DNA from: Planctomycetota bacterium | Lineage (GTDB): Bacteria > Planctomycetota > Phycisphaerae > Phycisphaerales > UBA1924 | Assembly (NCBI GenBank): GCA_030950285.1 | Contig: JAUZRR010000004.1 | Span: 124,001-188,000 of the forward strand | Reading direction: 5' to 3' | DNA: 64,000 bases | Part shown: positions 18,336-26,785 of the stretch, one piece after another | Layout: each line of letters begins with the position of its first letter | Position numbering within the stretch: the first letter of the stretch is position 1 | Notes under the pieces: generated by a model | Told to the model about the DNA's origin: nothing | The model's input: the letters and a program-made list of their open reading frames with translations, nothing else | Database searches by the model: none | Made by a program: the position numbers and the translations under genes

Positions 18336-19689
18336 CCGGCGAGCGTCCCGGCCTGCGCACTTATCGCCGCCAGGCACGCGCACGCCGCGCGGATGTCCTC
18401 GGTCGTGGTGCACGGCCCCACGCTCAATCGGCACGCGCCCCCGGTCTTGGTCGTGCCGAGTGTTTCGTGGACGCCGGGTGCGCAGTGCAGCCCTGCGCGG
18501 CCCAACACCCCTGCCCGTGCTTCGAGCGCCAGCGCCAGTGCCCCGGGTGCCAGTCGTTCGTGGGTGATCGCGAAGACGCCTACCCGCCGCGTCGGATCGG
18601 TCGGCCCGTGCAGCCGGTAGCCGGCCGACTCCCCGGGGAACGCGTCCAGGAACGTCTCGATCAGCCCGACCTCGTGGCGGCGGATTGCGTCGACCGTGCG
18701 TTCGAGCACCCACTCGACCCCCGCCAGCAGCCCGGCGATTCCCAGCGTGTTGTGCGAGCCGGCCTCGAAGCGGTCGGGCAGGTCCGTCGGTTGCTGGTCG
18801 GACTCGCTGCGGCTGCCGGTGCCGCCGTGGCGCACCGGCTCGATTCGGTCTTCGGCCCCCGGCCGGATGTAGAGTCCTCCGGTGCCCGCCGGGCCCATGA
18901 GTCCTTTGTGCCCGGGGAAGGCGAGCAGGTCGATGCCCATGGTTTCGACATCGACCGGCAGGTGTCCGAGCGTTTGCGCGGCGTCGACCAGCAGCGGCAC
19001 GCCGCGTTCGCGGCACGCCCGTCCCACGGCCCCCACGTCCTGGACGGTTCCGGTCACGTTGCTGGCGTGGACCATCACGACGAGTCTTGTCTCGGGCCGG
19101 ATCGCGTCGATCACCTCGCCCGGCGCGACAAGCCCATCGGCGTCGGCCCCGACCCGTGTGACCCTGACCCCTTGGGCGGCCAGGTGCGTGAGCGGCCGCA
19201 GCACCGAGTTGTGTTCCATCGCGGTGGACACAATGTGGATCGGCTCATCCGGCCGGTGGTGTTTCCACCACGCGACGGTGCCGTGGATCGCCAGATTCAG
19301 CGCATCGGTGCAGTTGAGCGTGAAGATGACCTGCTCGGGCGGGACGAGCGCCGGGGCGCCGACGAGTTCGCCGAGCCGTTCCCGGCATCGCCGCAGCACG
19401 GCGGCTCCGGCGACGGCTTCGGCGTAGGCCCCTCGTCCCGGTGAGGCTCCGTTCTGCGTCGAATACTCGACGATCGCCCGCAGCACGGCCTGGGGCTTTG
19501 GGAAGCTGGTCGCGGCGTTGTCCAGATAGATGCGGGGTGGGGGTTGCTGGTGGGGGTTCGGCTTCTGCTGGTGGGGGTTCGAGGGCATGACCACAGGGTA
19601 GAGCCCCACCCGCACGCCGCACGCCCCCCCGCGCCATGCGCACCGAGGAAAGAGCCCCGACGCGCCGGCGTGGGCCTGGGGCCTGGAAG

Positions 19690-19713
19690 GTGGGACCGGC
19701 TTCCAGCCGGTGT
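19690..19713 (+). repeat. Palindromic repeat copy 3, variant flank
   Basis: Core ACCGGCTTCCAGCCGGT at 19695-19711, but preceded by GTGGG instead of CCGTGGC. Intergenic, upstream of the desulfurase gene. Confidence 0.85.
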
Positions 19714-19728
19714 GCACCGCCCCCCCCC

Positions 19729-19756
19729 ACCCGTGGCACCGGCTTCCAGCCGGTGT
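19729..19756 (+). repeat. Palindromic repeat copy 4
   Basis: Exact 28-bp unit in the intergenic region, after a run of nine C residues. Confidence 0.9.
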
Positions 19757-19769
19757 GCCGCCCCCCCCC

Positions 19770-19797
19770 ATCCGTGGCACCGGCTTCCAGCCGGTGT
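19770..19797 (+). repeat. Palindromic repeat copy 5
   Basis: 28-bp unit with one change (ATCC for ACCC) in the 5' flank, 41 bases after copy 4. Confidence 0.9.
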
Positions 19798-19798
19798 G

Positions 19799-19821
19799 TA
19801 CCGCCTGGAAGGCGGTCCCAC
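19799..19821 (-). repeat. Inverted repeat copy with compensated stem
   Basis: Read on the minus strand it has GTGGG then ACCGCCTTCCAGGCGGT. Both stem arms differ from the main family at the same paired position (CGGCT/AGCCG changed to CGCCT/AGGCG), so pairing is kept while the TCC loop is unchanged. It is the only copy in this orientation. Confidence 0.75.
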
Positions 19822-19834
19822 GGTGTCGGTTCGT

Positions 19835-21097
19835 TCAGGCCGACGCCCCGGTCGCCGCGGGCTTGGGCTTGGCGGCCTTGTAGAACGGCAGTTTGACGAC
19901 CTCTGCTTCCAACTGCGTCCGCCCTGCGTCGACGGCCAGCGTCGTGCCGACCTCGGCGTGGGCCGAGTCCACCAGCGCCATCGCGATGGGGTGGCCGAGC
20001 GTCGGGCTCAGGCACCCGCTCGTCACCCTCCCGATCGGCTCGCCCCCGGCCCCCGACGCCAGCACCGCGTGCCCCGGCCGGGGCGTCCGCCTGCCCTCGA
20101 GCGCCAGGCCCACGATCCGCCGGCTCGGGCCCCCCTCGGCGATGATCTTCTCCAGGGCGTCCTGCCCGATGAACCGCTCGCCCCGCTCGGCTTCGTGCTT
20201 GTCCATCGTGATCGCAAAGTCCACCCCGCACGAGAGCGCACAGATATCCTCGCCCAACTCCTGCCCGTAGAGCGGCATCCCCGCCTCCATCCGCAGCGTG
20301 TCCCTCGCCCCGAGCCCCGCCGGCTTGATGAGCGCCTGGGCCTGCGTCATGTCAACATCCTTGAGCAACAGCTGGAGCGCCATGTTCACCGCCCCGGCCG
20401 GGAGGATCGCCTCGACCCCGTCCTCGCCGGTGTACCCGGTCCGCGACACAAGCACCTTCATCACCAGCAGATTCTTGACGGTAAACCGGTACCGCTTGAG
20501 CGCGGGGATCTCCTTGCTGAAGTTGGCGACCATCTCCATCACCTTCGGCCCCTGCACCGCGACCATCGCCGTCGATTCGGTCTGGTCCTCGATCGTGACT
20601 TTCAGCTCTTCCCCCCCACCCCTACCCGTGGCACCGGCTTCCAGCCGGTGTCCCGCCCCACCCCCACCCGTGGCACCGGCTTCCAGCCGGTGTCCCGCCC
20701 CACCGGCCGCGCCGGACCGCACATCCTCAAAGTGCCCGAGCAACTTCTCCCGGTTCGAAGCGTTGACGACCACGAGATAGTCCGCATCATCGAGCTTGTA
20801 GACCAGCACGTCGTCGCGCACGCCCCCACGCTCGTTGCACACCAGGCTGTACCTGCACTGCCCGGTCTGCATGTCGGTGATCCGCCGCGAACAGACCCGT
20901 TCGAGCAGCTTGCGGGCGTGCCGACCCTGCACCTTGACCCGCCCCATGTGCGAGACGTCGAAAACCCCGCCGCTGGTCCGCACCTGCTCGTGCTCCTCGC
21001 GGATGGAGGTGTACAGCATCGGCATCTCCCAGCCGGTGAACTCGACCATCTTGGCGTGGTATTCGAGGTGGAACTTGTGCAGCGGGGTCTTGAGCAT
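19835..21097 (-). CDS. gcvT: Glycine cleavage system T protein (aminomethyltransferase) with repeat insertion
   Basis: 420 residues, against about 365 for typical T proteins. It transfers the methylene group from the H-protein-bound intermediate to tetrahydrofolate. Family blocks are LKTPLHKFHLEYHAKMVEFTGWEMPMLY, shortened here as LHKFH..GWEMP, then FDVSHMGRVKVQG, the folate-site SRTGYTGEDGVEA and GLGARDTLRMEAGMPLYGQE, all intact. The excess length comes mainly from an insert of about 38 residues between residues 128 and 166, containing two HRLEAGATG units from tandem palindromic repeats and glycine runs. The rest aligns well, so the insert probably forms an external loop. No gcvH or gcvP is nearby. 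Confidence 0.93.
   Translation of the reverse strand: MLKTPLHKFHLEYHAKMVEFTGWEMPMLYTSIREEHEQVRTSGGVFDVSHMGRVKVQGRHARKLLERVCSRRITDMQTGQCRYSLVCNERGGVRDDVLVYKLDDADYLVVVNASNREKLLGHFEDVRSGAAGGAGHRLEAGATGGGGAGHRLEAGATGRGGGEELKVTIEDQTESTAMVAVQGPKVMEMVANFSKEIPALKRYRFTVKNLLVMKVLVSRTGYTGEDGVEAILPAGAVNMALQLLLKDVDMTQAQALIKPAGLGARDTLRMEAGMPLYGQELGEDICALSCGVDFAITMDKHEAERGERFIGQDALEKIIAEGGPSRRIVGLALEGRRTPRPGHAVLASGAGGEPIGRVTSGCLSPTLGHPIAMALVDSAHAEVGTTLAVDAGRTQLEAEVVKLPFYKAAKPKPAATGASA
20624..20651 (+). repeat. Palindromic repeat copy 6, inside gcvT
   Basis: Exact 28-bp unit. It is read in the minus-strand gcvT frame as HRLEAGATG and lies exactly 42 bases (14 codons) from copy 7. Confidence 0.92.
20666..20693 (+). 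repeat. Palindromic repeat copy 7, inside gcvT
   Basis: Exact 28-bp unit, again read as HRLEAGATG in gcvT. The C-rich spacer between copies 6 and 7 encodes Gly-Gly-Gly-Ala. Confidence 0.92.
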
Positions 21098-21133
21098 GGA
21101 TGTCTCCGGTCAGGCGGTGCGAATCGGGCAAGC

Positions 21134-22039
21134 CTAGCCCGCGATGGTCTCCATGGCAGGCCCGACCGCCGGCCACGGCCGGTTGTCGATCAGCCGCACC
21201 ACCCCGCCCCCCGCACCCGCCACGGCCACTCCCACCGCCACCAACGCCCGGCAGGGAAACCCCGGCCGAACCTCCCCCAGCGTCTCTGCGTCGCGCACCA
21301 CCGCGTACTCAACCTCGAGCCCCGCCGCTTCGAGCACCCCGGCCATGTGCCGCTCGGCCTGGGCCGGAGACCGAATCGCCCCGGCCCCCCGAATCGCCCG
21401 CGAAATCGCCCCCGCCCGCCGCCGACCGGCCGCATCAAGCAACCGGTTGCGGCTGCTCATCGCCAGCCCGCCCGCCTCCCGCACCGTCGCCGCGGGCACG
21501 ATCTCGACGTCCGGCCCCCCCCGCTTTCGGTCGGCCTCGACCATCGCCCGGACCACCTGCAACTGCTGCCAGTCCTTCTCGCCAAAGACCGCCGCCGCCG
21601 CGCCGGTCAACGCAATCAACCGCCGCACCACCCGGCAGACCCCGGCAAAGTGCCCGGGCCGGAACGAATCCTCAAGCCCCGGCCCCTTCGCGACCGCGGG
21701 CAACTCCCCGACCGGGACGTCCTCGTCCGGCGGGTAGACCACATCCACCCCCGGCGCGAAGACCACGTCCACACCCAGCCGCGCACACCACGCGCAGTCC
21801 GCGTCAAGGTCACGCGGGTAGACGTCAAAGTCGGTCGCTTCGTTAAACTGCGACGGATTGACGAAGATGCTCACCACCACCGGCAAGGTTCCCCCCACAC
21901 ACGCCCCGGCCCGCGCGCGGGCGAGCTCGATCAGCGTTGCGTGCCCGGCGTGCAACGCGCCCATCGTCGGCACCAGCACGCAGCCGTGCCTCCCCGCTGC
22001 CGCCATCTCCGCTCTCGACGTGACCACTCGCATGCCCAT
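21134..22039 (-). CDS. panC: Pantothenate synthetase
   Basis: About 301 residues. It joins pantoate and beta-alanine with ATP, the last step of pantothenate synthesis. Family marks are VLVPTMGALHAGHATLI (HxGH nucleotide site), VVSIFVNPSQFNEATDFDVYPR, GLEDSFRPGHFAGVCRVV, AVFGEKDWQQLQVVRAMV and AMSSRNRLLDAAGR. Two ATGs (22039 and 22033) fit; no ribosome binding site decides between them. A plus-strand hypothetical gene diverges upstream, and gcvT follows 36 bases downstream. Confidence 0.95.
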   Translation of the reverse strand: MGMRVVTSRAEMAAAGRHGCVLVPTMGALHAGHATLIELARARAGACVGGTLPVVVSIFVNPSQFNEATDFDVYPRDLDADCAWCARLGVDVVFAPGVDVVYPPDEDVPVGELPAVAKGPGLEDSFRPGHFAGVCRVVRRLIALTGAAAAVFGEKDWQQLQVVRAMVEADRKRGGPDVEIVPAATVREAGGLAMSSRNRLLDAAGRRRAGAISRAIRGAGAIRSPAQAERHMAGVLEAAGLEVEYAVVRDAETLGEVRPGFPCRALVAVGVAVAGAGGGVVRLIDNRPWPAVGPAMETIAG

Positions 22040-22117
22040 AGCATGCGCCCGGCACGCCACGGGTCAAGCCCGCCCGCGCAGTTCCATGCCCAGACACAGA
22101 CAGCCCCGGCACGCTCC

Positions 22118-22774
22118 ATGACACGCACCCTCGGCCAATGGCAACAACAGATCGACGCGGTCGCCAACGCCGCCCTCCGAGGGACGCCGTTGGAACAGGC
22201 CCTCGCGGCACCGCCCGAGGAAGCCCTCGCGTTCGCCCGCGCGTTTGCCGACGACGCCGGGCACCGCCGGGCGATCGACCGGCCGCTCCTGGCGTGGGTG
22301 CTGGACCTCGACCCGTGGGACGCCTCGGGCGACGCCGAGACCGACCGCTGCGATCTCCGCCTGTGGCGGGCGCTTCGCCGCGACCCTCCCCTCGCCCCCC
22401 ACCGCCTGATGGGCCGGCCCTCGGGCCCGCTCGCCCCCGAGTGCCGCGACGAGGGGCTCGAGGTCTGGACCGAAGTCGAACTGGCGTCCCTCCAGGCCCT
22501 CTGGTGGCACGCCCGGCAGGCAGGCTCGGCCGAGCTGCACGACCGCGCCCGCACGCACGCCCGCTGGCTGATGGACGAGATCCAGCCCGACAACGGCACC
22601 AACCACGCCTGGGCCGTCGCGGCGTTTGCCGAACTCGCCGCCGAAGGCAACACCGACGCGACGCTCTACGCCGAGACCCTGCTGCACAACTGCCAGGTCA
22701 CGCTCGGGCGGGCCGACCTGCTCTCGGCGGTGCTGCTGGTTGACGCCTCGCGGTGTGTGGGTGAACTGCTGTAA
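22118..22774 (+). CDS. Hypothetical protein, helix-rich
   Basis: 218 residues with no motif I recognise. It begins MTRTLGQWQQQIDAVANAAL and is rich in Ala, Arg, Asp and Leu, consistent with a soluble helical protein; no signal peptide or membrane helix is seen. Blocks such as RTHARWLMDEIQPDNGTNHA and YAETLLHNCQVTLG look like real folded sequence. Other frames here are Pro/Arg-rich, which supports this strand. It diverges from panC and converges on pyrG, ending 15 bases before the pyrG stop. Confidence 0.7.
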   Translation: MTRTLGQWQQQIDAVANAALRGTPLEQALAAPPEEALAFARAFADDAGHRRAIDRPLLAWVLDLDPWDASGDAETDRCDLRLWRALRRDPPLAPHRLMGRPSGPLAPECRDEGLEVWTEVELASLQALWWHARQAGSAELHDRARTHARWLMDEIQPDNGTNHAWAVAAFAELAAEGNTDATLYAETLLHNCQVTLGRADLLSAVLLVDASRCVGELL

Positions 22775-22789
22775 CGGACCGGGCGTGGA

Positions 22790-24736
22790 TCACCCGTTGG
22801 CGAGCTGCCGCTGCCACTCGATGGTGTCGAACCACCGCCGCGCGGCCGGGGTGTTCTCCAAGCGCCGCCACGTCTCGGCGTCGTCGGCGTACCGCTTGCA
22901 CAGCGCCGCAGCGACGAGCCCCATGAACATCGGCTGGGGACGGAGCGGGCGGCTGGTCAGCTCCGGATGGAACTGCGCGCCCACAAAGAACGGGTGCACC
23001 ATCCGAGGCTTGCCTTCGCTTTCGGTCATGTGCTCGGGCAGCGTGCGCGGCAACTCAAGCATCTGCATGATCGGCTGGCTCGGATGCCGCCCCGAGAACA
23101 CCATCCCCGCCGCTTCGAGGCGTTCGATGTAGCTGGGGTCCACCTCGTAGCGGTGGCGGAACCGCTCGCGAACGGTGTTCTCAGCCGAGAGCTGTTCGCG
23201 GTAGAGCCCGGCGAGCATCGACCCGGGCAGAACCGAAACGTCCTGCCCCCCGAGCCGCATCGTGCCTCCGAGGCCTTCGATCTTTTTCTGATCGGGCAGC
23301 TCGCTGATGACCGGGCGCTGGCAGTCCGGGCAGAACTCGGCGCTGTCGGCGTCGGCCATCCGCAGCACGTTGCGGGCAAACTCGATCACCGCGACCTGGA
23401 ACCCCAGGCAGATGCCCAGATAGGGAAGCCCCGACTCCCTCGCGTACCGCACGGCCGCGATCTTGCCCTCGACGCCGCGCGACCCGAACCCCCCGGGCAC
23501 GATCACGCCGTCGAGGCCGTCGAGGGTGGCTTGGACGTTGCTGTCGGTCAGGTCGGTCGCTTCGACCCAGCGCTGCTCGATCTGCGCGCCCAGATGAGTG
23601 CCGCAGTGTTCTAACGCTTTATCAATCGAGGCGTACGCATCACGAAGCTCGGCGTACTTGCCCGCCACGCCGATGGTCAGCGGGATCTTCTTTGGCGTGG
23701 TCAATCGCCGGACAAAGGTGCCCCATTTCTCGCGGGCACGGTCCTCAGCCGCGACGTCCACGCGGTCGTGGAGCTTGAGCATCGAGAGGATTTCGCGGTC
23801 GAGCCCTTCGAGCCGAATCTCGTCTGGGATGGTGTAGATGCTGTCGCGGTCGTGCATTGAAAAGACCCGCCGGAGCGGGACGTTGCTGAACATCGCGATT
23901 TTTTCCATCACCTGGTGCTGCACCGGGTTCGAGGCGCGGCAGGCGATGATGTGAGGCTGGATCCCGGCTTCGAGCAGCCGCTTGATCCCGAGCTGCGCGG
24001 CTTTGGATTTCTGTTCACCGAGGGTCTTGGGCTCGATGACGTAGGTCAGCGCCACAAAGCAGACCGAGTCGGGCCCTTCCTCAAACGCCAGTTCGCGCAT
24101 CGCTTCGATATAGAGCCCGTTCTCGTAGTCGCCCACGGTGCCGCCGACCTCGACGAACACCACGTCGGCGGGGCGTTTCCCGTCGCCGCGGAGGGCAAGT
24201 TCGCGGAGCCTGCGTTTCACCTCTCCTGTGACGTGGGGGATCATCTGCACATCGCGCCCGAGATAGACCCCGTGGCGTTCGCGGTCGAGGATTTCTGAAT
24301 AGATTCGGCCGCTGGTGGTGAAGTTGTGGGTGGTCAGGTCCTGATCGAGCATCCGCTCGTAGGTGCCCAGGTCCATGTCGCACTCGGTCCCGTCGTCGAG
24401 GACGAACACCTCGCCGTGGCGGTAGGGGTTGAGCGTGCCTGAGTCGATATTCAGGTAGCCCTCCATCTTGATCGGCGCGACACTGAGCCCCTTGTCCTTG
24501 AGCATCTTGGCGACACTCGACGCGAAGATGCCCTTGCCAAGCCCGCTCATCACGGTGCCCAGCACGACGATGTATTTGTGACGCCCGGTGCGGTACCCCT
24601 CGGGCATCGGTGAGTAAAACTCGGTCGCCTGGGTGGTCTGGCCGACCGAGGCGAGCAGATCGCTGCCGCTGCGGTCGGCGGGGCGGGTCGGCCCGTTTGC
24701 GTCGTTGTCGTGCGATGGGCCGTCCGTGCTGGGCAT
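22790..24736 (-). CDS. pyrG: Divergent CTP synthase
   Basis: About 648 residues (E. coli 545). It aminates UTP to CTP using glutamine. The synthetase domain has LGTVMSGLGKG in place of TGGVVSSLGKG, IKMEGYLNIDSGTL in place of MKLDPYINVDPGTM, DDGTECDMDLGTYERM and VEVGGTVGDYEN; the residues matching E. coli Asp72 and Glu140 are kept. The UTP-site motif KTKPTQ reads KSKAAQ. The amidotransferase domain has PYLGICLGFQ with the nucleophile Cys and QFHPE. An inserted CPDCQRP segment follows the GATase core. A polar N-terminal extension of about 45 residues precedes the fold; ATGs at 24736 and 24751 are both possible. kdsB nearby uses CTP. Confidence 0.9.
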   Translation of the reverse strand: MPSTDGPSHDNDANGPTRPADRSGSDLLASVGQTTQATEFYSPMPEGYRTGRHKYIVVLGTVMSGLGKGIFASSVAKMLKDKGLSVAPIKMEGYLNIDSGTLNPYRHGEVFVLDDGTECDMDLGTYERMLDQDLTTHNFTTSGRIYSEILDRERHGVYLGRDVQMIPHVTGEVKRRLRELALRGDGKRPADVVFVEVGGTVGDYENGLYIEAMRELAFEEGPDSVCFVALTYVIEPKTLGEQKSKAAQLGIKRLLEAGIQPHIIACRASNPVQHQVMEKIAMFSNVPLRRVFSMHDRDSIYTIPDEIRLEGLDREILSMLKLHDRVDVAAEDRAREKWGTFVRRLTTPKKIPLTIGVAGKYAELRDAYASIDKALEHCGTHLGAQIEQRWVEATDLTDSNVQATLDGLDGVIVPGGFGSRGVEGKIAAVRYARESGLPYLGICLGFQVAVIEFARNVLRMADADSAEFCPDCQRPVISELPDQKKIEGLGGTMRLGGQDVSVLPGSMLAGLYREQLSAENTVRERFRHRYEVDPSYIERLEAAGMVFSGRHPSQPIMQMLELPRTLPEHMTESEGKPRMVHPFFVGAQFHPELTSRPLRPQPMFMGLVAAALCKRYADDAETWRRLENTPAARRWFDTIEWQRQLANG

Positions 24737-24853
24737 AAGACATCGTATCATGTCGAGGGCATCCGACAAGCCCGCGGCTGCACCGTGCCTTCATATAGCC
24801 CCCCCCACACACAGCACCCCCCCCACCACCACTCGCCCACGGAGACCCATCGC

Positions 24854-26770
24854 ATGATCCACCGCCCTCTCAGGTTCCTCACCGCGGCCCTGCTCCTGGC
24901 GAGCGGGGCGTGCCATCCCGCGCTGGCCCAGTCCGACGAGTCCCTGCGCTTTGACGCCGAGACCGGGCGGGGTCTTGCCAACTACCTGCCCCACAGGGAC
25001 TTCGACCACACCCATATGCTCCTGGAACTCGACTTCCCCGACTTCGAGCACGAGGCCCGCGCCACCGCCCGCTGCACCCTCACGATGACCCCCATCGGCA
25101 CCCCCCGCGAGACCGTCCGGCTGGACGCGACGGGGTACGAGATCGGCGGCGTCTCCCTCGACGGCCGCCCGCTCGGGTTCGACTACGACGGCGAGGAGCT
25201 GCTCGTCACCCTGCCCCGGACCATCGCGCTTGGGGAGTCTGTCACACTGGTCATCGACTACGAGCTCTCCCCCACCAACATCGCACCCAACGGCCGCGCA
25301 CTCTCCTGGTCCCCGCCGACCCGACGGCAACGCAACCCGAGCGAAGAGGTCCCGATGCTTCACTCGCAAGGGCAGCCCGACAATGCCAGCGGTTGGTTCC
25401 CCTGCTACGACCATCCGCTCGAGCGGCTGGCGACGGAACTGGTCGTCACGGTTCACGAAGGATTCGAGGTGATTTCCAACGGCGAGTTGAAGAGCAAGGA
25501 GCTCCAGGACGACGGCCGCGTCCGCTGGCACTGGGACCAGGAGCTCCCGCACGCGCCCTACCTCGTCTCGCTGGTGATCGGGAAGTTCGATGTTGTGGAT
25601 GTCGGCGGCAAAGACACCGCGCGGCCGGGCTTGACCATGCCGATCTACGGCCCGGTCGGCACCGGGGACAGGCTCGAAGAGGTGTTCGCAAATACCCCGG
25701 ACATGATCGCACACTTCGAGCAACTCTTCGACGAGCCCTACCCGTGGGCGAAATATTCCCAGGCGATTGTCCGCGACTTTGCCGCCGGGGCGATGGAGAA
25801 CACCTCGGCGACCACGTTCTTTCCCTTCGCGGCGGCCGCCGAGCCCGGCACCCTCGACGACATCATCGTCCACGAGCTCGTCCACCAGTGGTTCGGCGAC
25901 CTGGTGACCAACAAGAGCTGGGCGCACCTCTGGTTGCAAGAGGGCTGGGCGACCTTCGGCGAGGCGCTGTGGGACGAAGAGACCGCCCGCGCCGAGGCGC
26001 TCGAGGACGGCGATACCGAGGACGAGGCCGCCGCCGCGGCGCGGAAGGCCTACATCCGCAGCATGCGGGGCAACTTCCGAGCGTCGGCGATGGGCGCGTC
26101 GCGCACCAGCGCGCCCAACGACCCCGCGCTGGTGTCCAATCTCTGGAACAATCCCGACCTCAACTTCATGAAGGCCAACAACCCCTACTCGCGGGGGGCC
26201 TGCATTCTCCACATGCTCCGCGAACGGCTCGGAGAAGAGGTCTTCTGGCGCAGCATCCGTCTCTACCTCGACCGGCACCGATTCGGCGCGGTCGAGACCA
26301 GCGACTTTCAGCACGTTCTCGAAGAAGTGTCCGGCGAACAGCTTGAACGGTTCTTCGACCAGTGGGTCTTCCGCGCCGGAGCGCCCAAAGCGGATGTCGA
26401 ACTCGACTGGCAGCCCGCGTTCGCCGGCGACGACGACGGGCCCGGCGTGTTCACCGTGACGTTCCGCCAGGTGCAGAAGATCAACGCCGACAACCCTGCG
26501 TACGCGATGGTGGTGCCTGTCTACTGCCGCTACGACAACGGCTCGGGCGAGTATGTCTACATCGTGACCGAGGAACGCGAAGCGACCGCCACCGCGCGCC
26601 TGGACCGCAAGCCCGACGAGGTGCTGATCGATCCGTACTTCTGGAACATCCTCGACGCGGACATCACCCGGGATATCGACGAGCCCGAGACGGTTGAGGA
26701 CCCCAGCGAGCAGGAAGACGGCCAGGCCGAGGACGCCGAAGCGATGGGCGATCACACGACCCTGGAGTAG
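24854..26770 (+). CDS. Exported M1-family metallo-aminopeptidase
   Basis: 638 residues with a signal peptide (LTAALLLASGACHPALA), possibly a lipoprotein given SGAC. M1 peptidase features are GAMEN (about 313), the zinc motif HELVHQWFGDLV (about 339) and the third ligand Glu in LQEGWATFGEALW about 19 residues later. After the catalytic domain come helical regions (SRGACILHMLRERLGEEVFW) and an acidic tail rich in Glu and Asp. The ATG at 24854 has GGAG nine bases upstream. It should trim N-terminal residues from peptides outside the cytoplasm, which pairs logically with the S10 carboxypeptidase at 3.0-4.6 kb, though the genes are far apart. Confidence 0.93.
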   Translation: MIHRPLRFLTAALLLASGACHPALAQSDESLRFDAETGRGLANYLPHRDFDHTHMLLELDFPDFEHEARATARCTLTMTPIGTPRETVRLDATGYEIGGVSLDGRPLGFDYDGEELLVTLPRTIALGESVTLVIDYELSPTNIAPNGRALSWSPPTRRQRNPSEEVPMLHSQGQPDNASGWFPCYDHPLERLATELVVTVHEGFEVISNGELKSKELQDDGRVRWHWDQELPHAPYLVSLVIGKFDVVDVGGKDTARPGLTMPIYGPVGTGDRLEEVFANTPDMIAHFEQLFDEPYPWAKYSQAIVRDFAAGAMENTSATTFFPFAAAAEPGTLDDIIVHELVHQWFGDLVTNKSWAHLWLQEGWATFGEALWDEETARAEALEDGDTEDEAAAAARKAYIRSMRGNFRASAMGASRTSAPNDPALVSNLWNNPDLNFMKANNPYSRGACILHMLRERLGEEVFWRSIRLYLDRHRFGAVETSDFQHVLEEVSGEQLERFFDQWVFRAGAPKADVELDWQPAFAGDDDGPGVFTVTFRQVQKINADNPAYAMVVPVYCRYDNGSGEYVYIVTEEREATATARLDRKPDEVLIDPYFWNILDADITRDIDEPETVEDPSEQEDGQAEDAEAMGDHTTLE

Positions 26771-26785
26771 CGCACGCCGAGAGGC

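Noticed and set aside
20624-20693. Repeat array in gcvT as a CRISPR
   Set aside because: Only two units with a 14-base C-rich spacer, located within a coding gene and palindromic throughout; no cas genes are present.
19544-22117. Very long plus-strand open frame opposite gcvT and panC
   Set aside because: It is rich in Pro, Arg and His and lies antisense to strongly conserved genes. Only its last part, from ATG 22118, is a believable gene.
24791-26755. 654-codon minus-strand open frame opposite the aminopeptidase
   Set aside because: The plus strand carries a complete M1 peptidase with HExxH and GAMEN, so the antisense frame is a by-product of codon bias.
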